Assembly: GCA_051745835.1 (NCBI GenBank) | Contig: JBNJEL010000098.1 | Location: forward strand, 1-6,293 | DNA from: JBNJEL01 sp051745835 | Lineage (GTDB): Bacteria > Bacillota > Halanaerobiia > Halobacteroidales > Acetohalobiaceae | Length of the DNA: 6,293 nucleotides | Direction of reading: 5' to 3' | Part shown: positions 5,160-6,293 of the stretch, one piece after another | Position numbering within the stretch: position 1 is the stretch's first letter | How the letters are laid out: every line of letters starts with the position of its first letter | Notes under the pieces: generated by a model | What the model was told of the DNA's origin: nothing | Database searches by the model: none | What the model saw: the letters and a program-made list of their open reading frames with translations, nothing else | Made by a program: the position numbers and the translations under genes

Positions 5160-5775
5160 AATTAAGGTCTGTGGGATTACAAATTTAGATGATGCGCAAA
5201 GGGCTGTTGAGCTAGGTGTTGATAGTTTAGGTTTTATCTTTGCTGAGAGTTCGCGTCAAGTAACTTTGGAGGAAGCACAGCAGATAATCGACCAACTTCC
5301 ACCTTATGTTAATTTAACAGGGGTTTTTGTGGATGAGAATCTTAAGCAGGTTAAAAAAATAGCTTGTGAATGTAAATTAGATACTCTACAGCTGCACGGA
5401 GATGAATCAGCGGAGTACTGTCAACAGTTAACTCAATGGCGAATAGTTAAGTCCTTTGCGGTTAAGGATAAGTTAGATGTAGTTAAGTTAGCTAATTATG
5501 ATGTTAGCGCTTACTTGTTAGATACCTATCATCCTGATCAACGGGGAGGAACAGGTAAGACATTTAATTGGGAGTTAGCTAAACAGGCTCAAGAGTTAGG
5601 ACCTGTGATCTTAGCTGGCGGTTTAACTCCGGATAATATTACCACAGCAATCAATCAAGTCCAGCCCTATGCAGTTGATGTAAATAGTGGAGTAGAGATT
5701 AGACCAGGAATTAAAGACCAAGCAGCATTACGACGATTAGTTAAAGAGATAAGGGGGAGTCGATATGTCAAGTAA
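5152..5775 (+). CDS. trpF: Phosphoribosylanthranilate isomerase
   Basis: The 207-residue TIM-barrel isomerase carries out the Amadori rearrangement of phosphoribosyl-anthranilate, the step before TrpC. The opening IKVCGITN contains Cys7, the family's general base. Asp124 in LLDTYH matches the general acid. The phosphate-binding parts RGGTGKTFNW, ILAGGLTPDN and VDVNSGVE follow. The ATG at 5152 is chosen: AGGAG at 5136-5140 is 11 nt upstream, and the resulting protein begins MTRIKVCGI as usual. An upstream in-frame GTG at 5140 overlaps the ribosome binding site and is unlikely. The start is inside trpC and the end overlaps trpB by 11 nt. Confidence 0.96.
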   Translation: MTRIKVCGITNLDDAQRAVELGVDSLGFIFAESSRQVTLEEAQQIIDQLPPYVNLTGVFVDENLKQVKKIACECKLDTLQLHGDESAEYCQQLTQWRIVKSFAVKDKLDVVKLANYDVSAYLLDTYHPDQRGGTGKTFNWELAKQAQELGPVILAGGLTPDNITTAINQVQPYAVDVNSGVEIRPGIKDQAALRRLVKEIRGSRYVK

Positions 5776-6293
5776 GATGCAGGGTTATTTTGGTGAATTT
5801 GGTGGTAGGTATGTACCAGAGACACTGATGGCTGCCTTAGATGAGTTAGAAGCAGCTTATCAGAAGTATAAAGATAATGACGAGTTTCAAGCTGAGTTGG
5901 AGTCCTACTTAACAGATTATGTAGGCCGGTCGACACCACTTTACTATGCTGAACGTCTAACAAAGAAGCTAGGTGGAGCTAAGATTTACTTGAAGCGGGA
6001 AGACCTTAATCATACTGGAGCTCATAAGATTAATAATACGATTGGGCAGGTCTTATTAGCTAGCCGAATGGGTAAAGAGAGAATTATTGCTGAGACTGGA
6101 GCGGGACAGCATGGAGTAGCCACCGCTACCGCAGCAGCTCTATTTGATCTGGAATGTGAGGTCTACATGGGCGCTAAGGATATGGAGCGTCAGAGAATGA
6201 ATGTCTTTCGTATGGAATTATTGGGGGCTGAGGTAACACCGGTTGAGTCAGGTAGTCAGACCTTAAAGGACGCTACTAATGAGGCGATTAGAG
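5765..6293 (+). CDS. trpB: Tryptophan synthase beta chain, 3'-truncated by the window edge
   Basis: The first 176 residues are present, about 45% of the usual roughly 400. TrpB condenses indole with serine using pyridoxal phosphate and works as an alpha2-beta2 complex with TrpA. GYFGEFGGRYVPETLM at 7-22 is the classic N-terminus. EDLNHTGAHKINN at 79-91 holds Lys88, the cofactor-binding lysine, and AETGAGQHG at 109-117 holds the catalytic Glu110. These mark a TrpB1-type enzyme. The ATG at 5765 is preceded by GGGGGAG at 5753-5759, five nt away. It begins within trpF, and trpA is expected next, beyond the window. Confidence 0.97.
   Translation, partial: MSSKMQGYFGEFGGRYVPETLMAALDELEAAYQKYKDNDEFQAELESYLTDYVGRSTPLYYAERLTKKLGGAKIYLKREDLNHTGAHKINNTIGQVLLASRMGKERIIAETGAGQHGVATATAAALFDLECEVYMGAKDMERQRMNVFRMELLGAEVTPVESGSQTLKDATNEAIR

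Noticed and set aside
5123..5759. Further TRAP sites at the trpF and trpB starts
   Set aside because: TAG/AAG/GAG triplets occur near 5123-5140 and 5738-5759 but are few and not in 5-nt phase; they look like background.
5667..5963. 98-codon open frame on the minus strand
   Set aside because: It lies opposite the well-supported trpF end and trpB start, resembles no known family and is an antisense shadow.

Overview
The window holds most of a tryptophan biosynthesis operon together with its control region. Everything lies on the + strand. The DNA is AT-rich and purine-rich, the mRNAs have strong AGGAG-type ribosome binding sites, and the gene set includes mtrB (TRAP). This points to a low-GC Bacillota organism. 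The acidic, Glu-rich proteins and TTA/AGA-rich codon use would suit a halophilic clostridial relative such as Halanaerobiales, but that placement is a guess from style alone.

Layout: (1) 1-486, the 3' end of a hexapeptide-repeat acyltransferase gene; (2) 522-1277, a DUF368/PopT-type polyprenyl-phosphate translocase; (3) a consensus-like promoter at 1284-1312; (4) 1352-1582, mtrB, encoding the trp RNA-binding attenuation protein TRAP; (5) 1583-1824, a non-coding leader with (T/G)AG triplets mostly spaced exactly 5 nt apart, a long AT-rich hairpin and an intrinsic terminator with T6; (6) 1825-3312 trpE, 3349-4377 trpD, 4368-5159 trpC, 5152-5775 trpF and 5765 onward trpB, which is cut by the window edge. 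trpD, trpC, trpF and trpB overlap by 8-11 nt. No trpG lies between trpE and trpD.

How the parts fit: TRAP, charged with tryptophan, should wrap the leader RNA around its 11-subunit ring through the (U/G)AG triplets. That would block an antiterminator pairing and let the terminator at 1774-1802 stop transcription before trpE. The unusual point is that mtrB appears to be the first gene of the same transcript. The regulator would be made constitutively, and the biosynthetic genes would be gated behind it by its own product. Two more 5-nt-phased triplet clusters cover the ribosome binding sites and start codons of trpE (1803-1857) and, less regularly, trpD (3310-3353). These suggest that TRAP also blocks translation directly, giving layered control of a single operon. 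The sequence shows the mtrB gene, the triplet phasing and the terminator directly; binding and regulation are inferred from the known B. subtilis TRAP system.
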